NCBI RefSeq assembly: GCF_022229005.1
Contig: NZ_JAKKFD010000004.1
Coordinates: forward strand, 1-64,000
Length of the DNA stretch: 64,000 bases
Reading direction: 5' to 3'
DNA from: Micromonospora trifolii
GTDB taxonomy: Bacteria; Actinomycetota; Actinomycetes; Mycobacteriales; Micromonosporaceae
The notes beneath the pieces were generated by a model. It saw only the letters and a list, made by a program, of their open reading frames with translations. It had not been told where the DNA came from and made no database searches. This document shows, in pieces, positions 63,988 through 64,000 of the stretch. A program made the position numbers and the translations under genes. The stretch's first letter is position 1. Each line of letters begins with the position of its first letter.

Positions 63988-64000
63988 TTACTTGGCCTTC
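63988..64000 (-). CDS. rpmE: C-terminal end of a gene, probably ribosomal protein L31 (partial)
   Basis: Only three sense codons and a TAA stop are in the window, reading ...KAK on the minus strand. The rpmE identity rests on position: rpmE normally lies directly upstream of prfA in actinomycetes, and a basic C-terminus fits L31. The sequence alone cannot prove it. Confidence 0.5.

Overview
The window is high-GC DNA with dense, divergently and convergently arranged genes, GTG starts, GGAGG-type ribosome binding sites and a gene order close to that of the Streptomyces chromosome core (rpmE-prfA-prmC-Sua5-phosphatase, glyA-atp, cobalamin adenosyltransferase, murA, nucS, thiolase-epimerase-coiled-coil pair). 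With the ethylmalonyl-CoA pathway, DUF397 and DUF559 genes, this suggests a filamentous actinomycete, most likely Micromonosporaceae (inference). No tRNA, rRNA, CRISPR array, insertion sequence or prophage was seen.

Layout. 1-8.5 kb: the end of a repeat-bearing surface protein overlapping a class F sortase, a giant NAD-glutamate dehydrogenase, and a lipoprotein transpeptidase. 8.5-18.6 kb: an arginase-family protein with a repetitive tail, a CXXC-less thioredoxin/TPR protein, an IcmA-type mutase, two Gls24 proteins, then meaB-thiolase / epimerase / crotonyl-CoA carboxylase-reductase. 18.9-22.5 kb: two long DivIVA-domain coiled-coil proteins. 22.5-28 kb: a DUF559 gene bounded by two related palindromes, a DUF397 pair, an AI-2E-type permease, a hydrolase, a zinc-ribbon-like protein and a sigma factor with its membrane partner. 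28-43.5 kb: fused 3-hydroxyacyl-CoA dehydrogenase, hydrolase, FHA protein, aldehyde dehydrogenase, methyltransferase, NucS, DUF4126, DUF1540, ethylmalonyl-CoA mutase, ABC exporter, esterase, a second 3-hydroxybutyryl-CoA dehydrogenase, murA and pduO. 43.9-54.9 kb: DUF2550, atpC, an LCP gene, atpDGAHFEB, two AtpI/AtpZ-like genes and glyA. 54.9-64 kb: SDR protein, class A PBP, phosphatase, Sua5, prmC, GGDEF protein, prfA and the end of rpmE.

Functionally, thiolase, 3-hydroxybutyryl-CoA dehydrogenases, Ccr, epimerase, MeaA, MeaB, an isobutyryl-CoA-mutase-like large subunit and the PduO adenosyltransferase supply most of an ethylmalonyl-CoA/butyryl-CoA network plus its B12 cofactor. Although spread over 30 kb, six of the promoters carry the same 16-bp imperfect palindrome (consensus CTTAGCGATCGTTCAG), which predicts one regulon under a regulator encoded elsewhere.

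The second unusual layer is a set of eight intergenic palindromes in two sequence families (GATCTTG... and TTGATC...). Two closely related ones abut both ends of the DUF559 nuclease-like gene, and three adjoin G-rich simple repeats. A third point is the F1Fo operon, where a strong terminator and an LCP gene separate atpC from atpD, with a candidate promoter for atpC.
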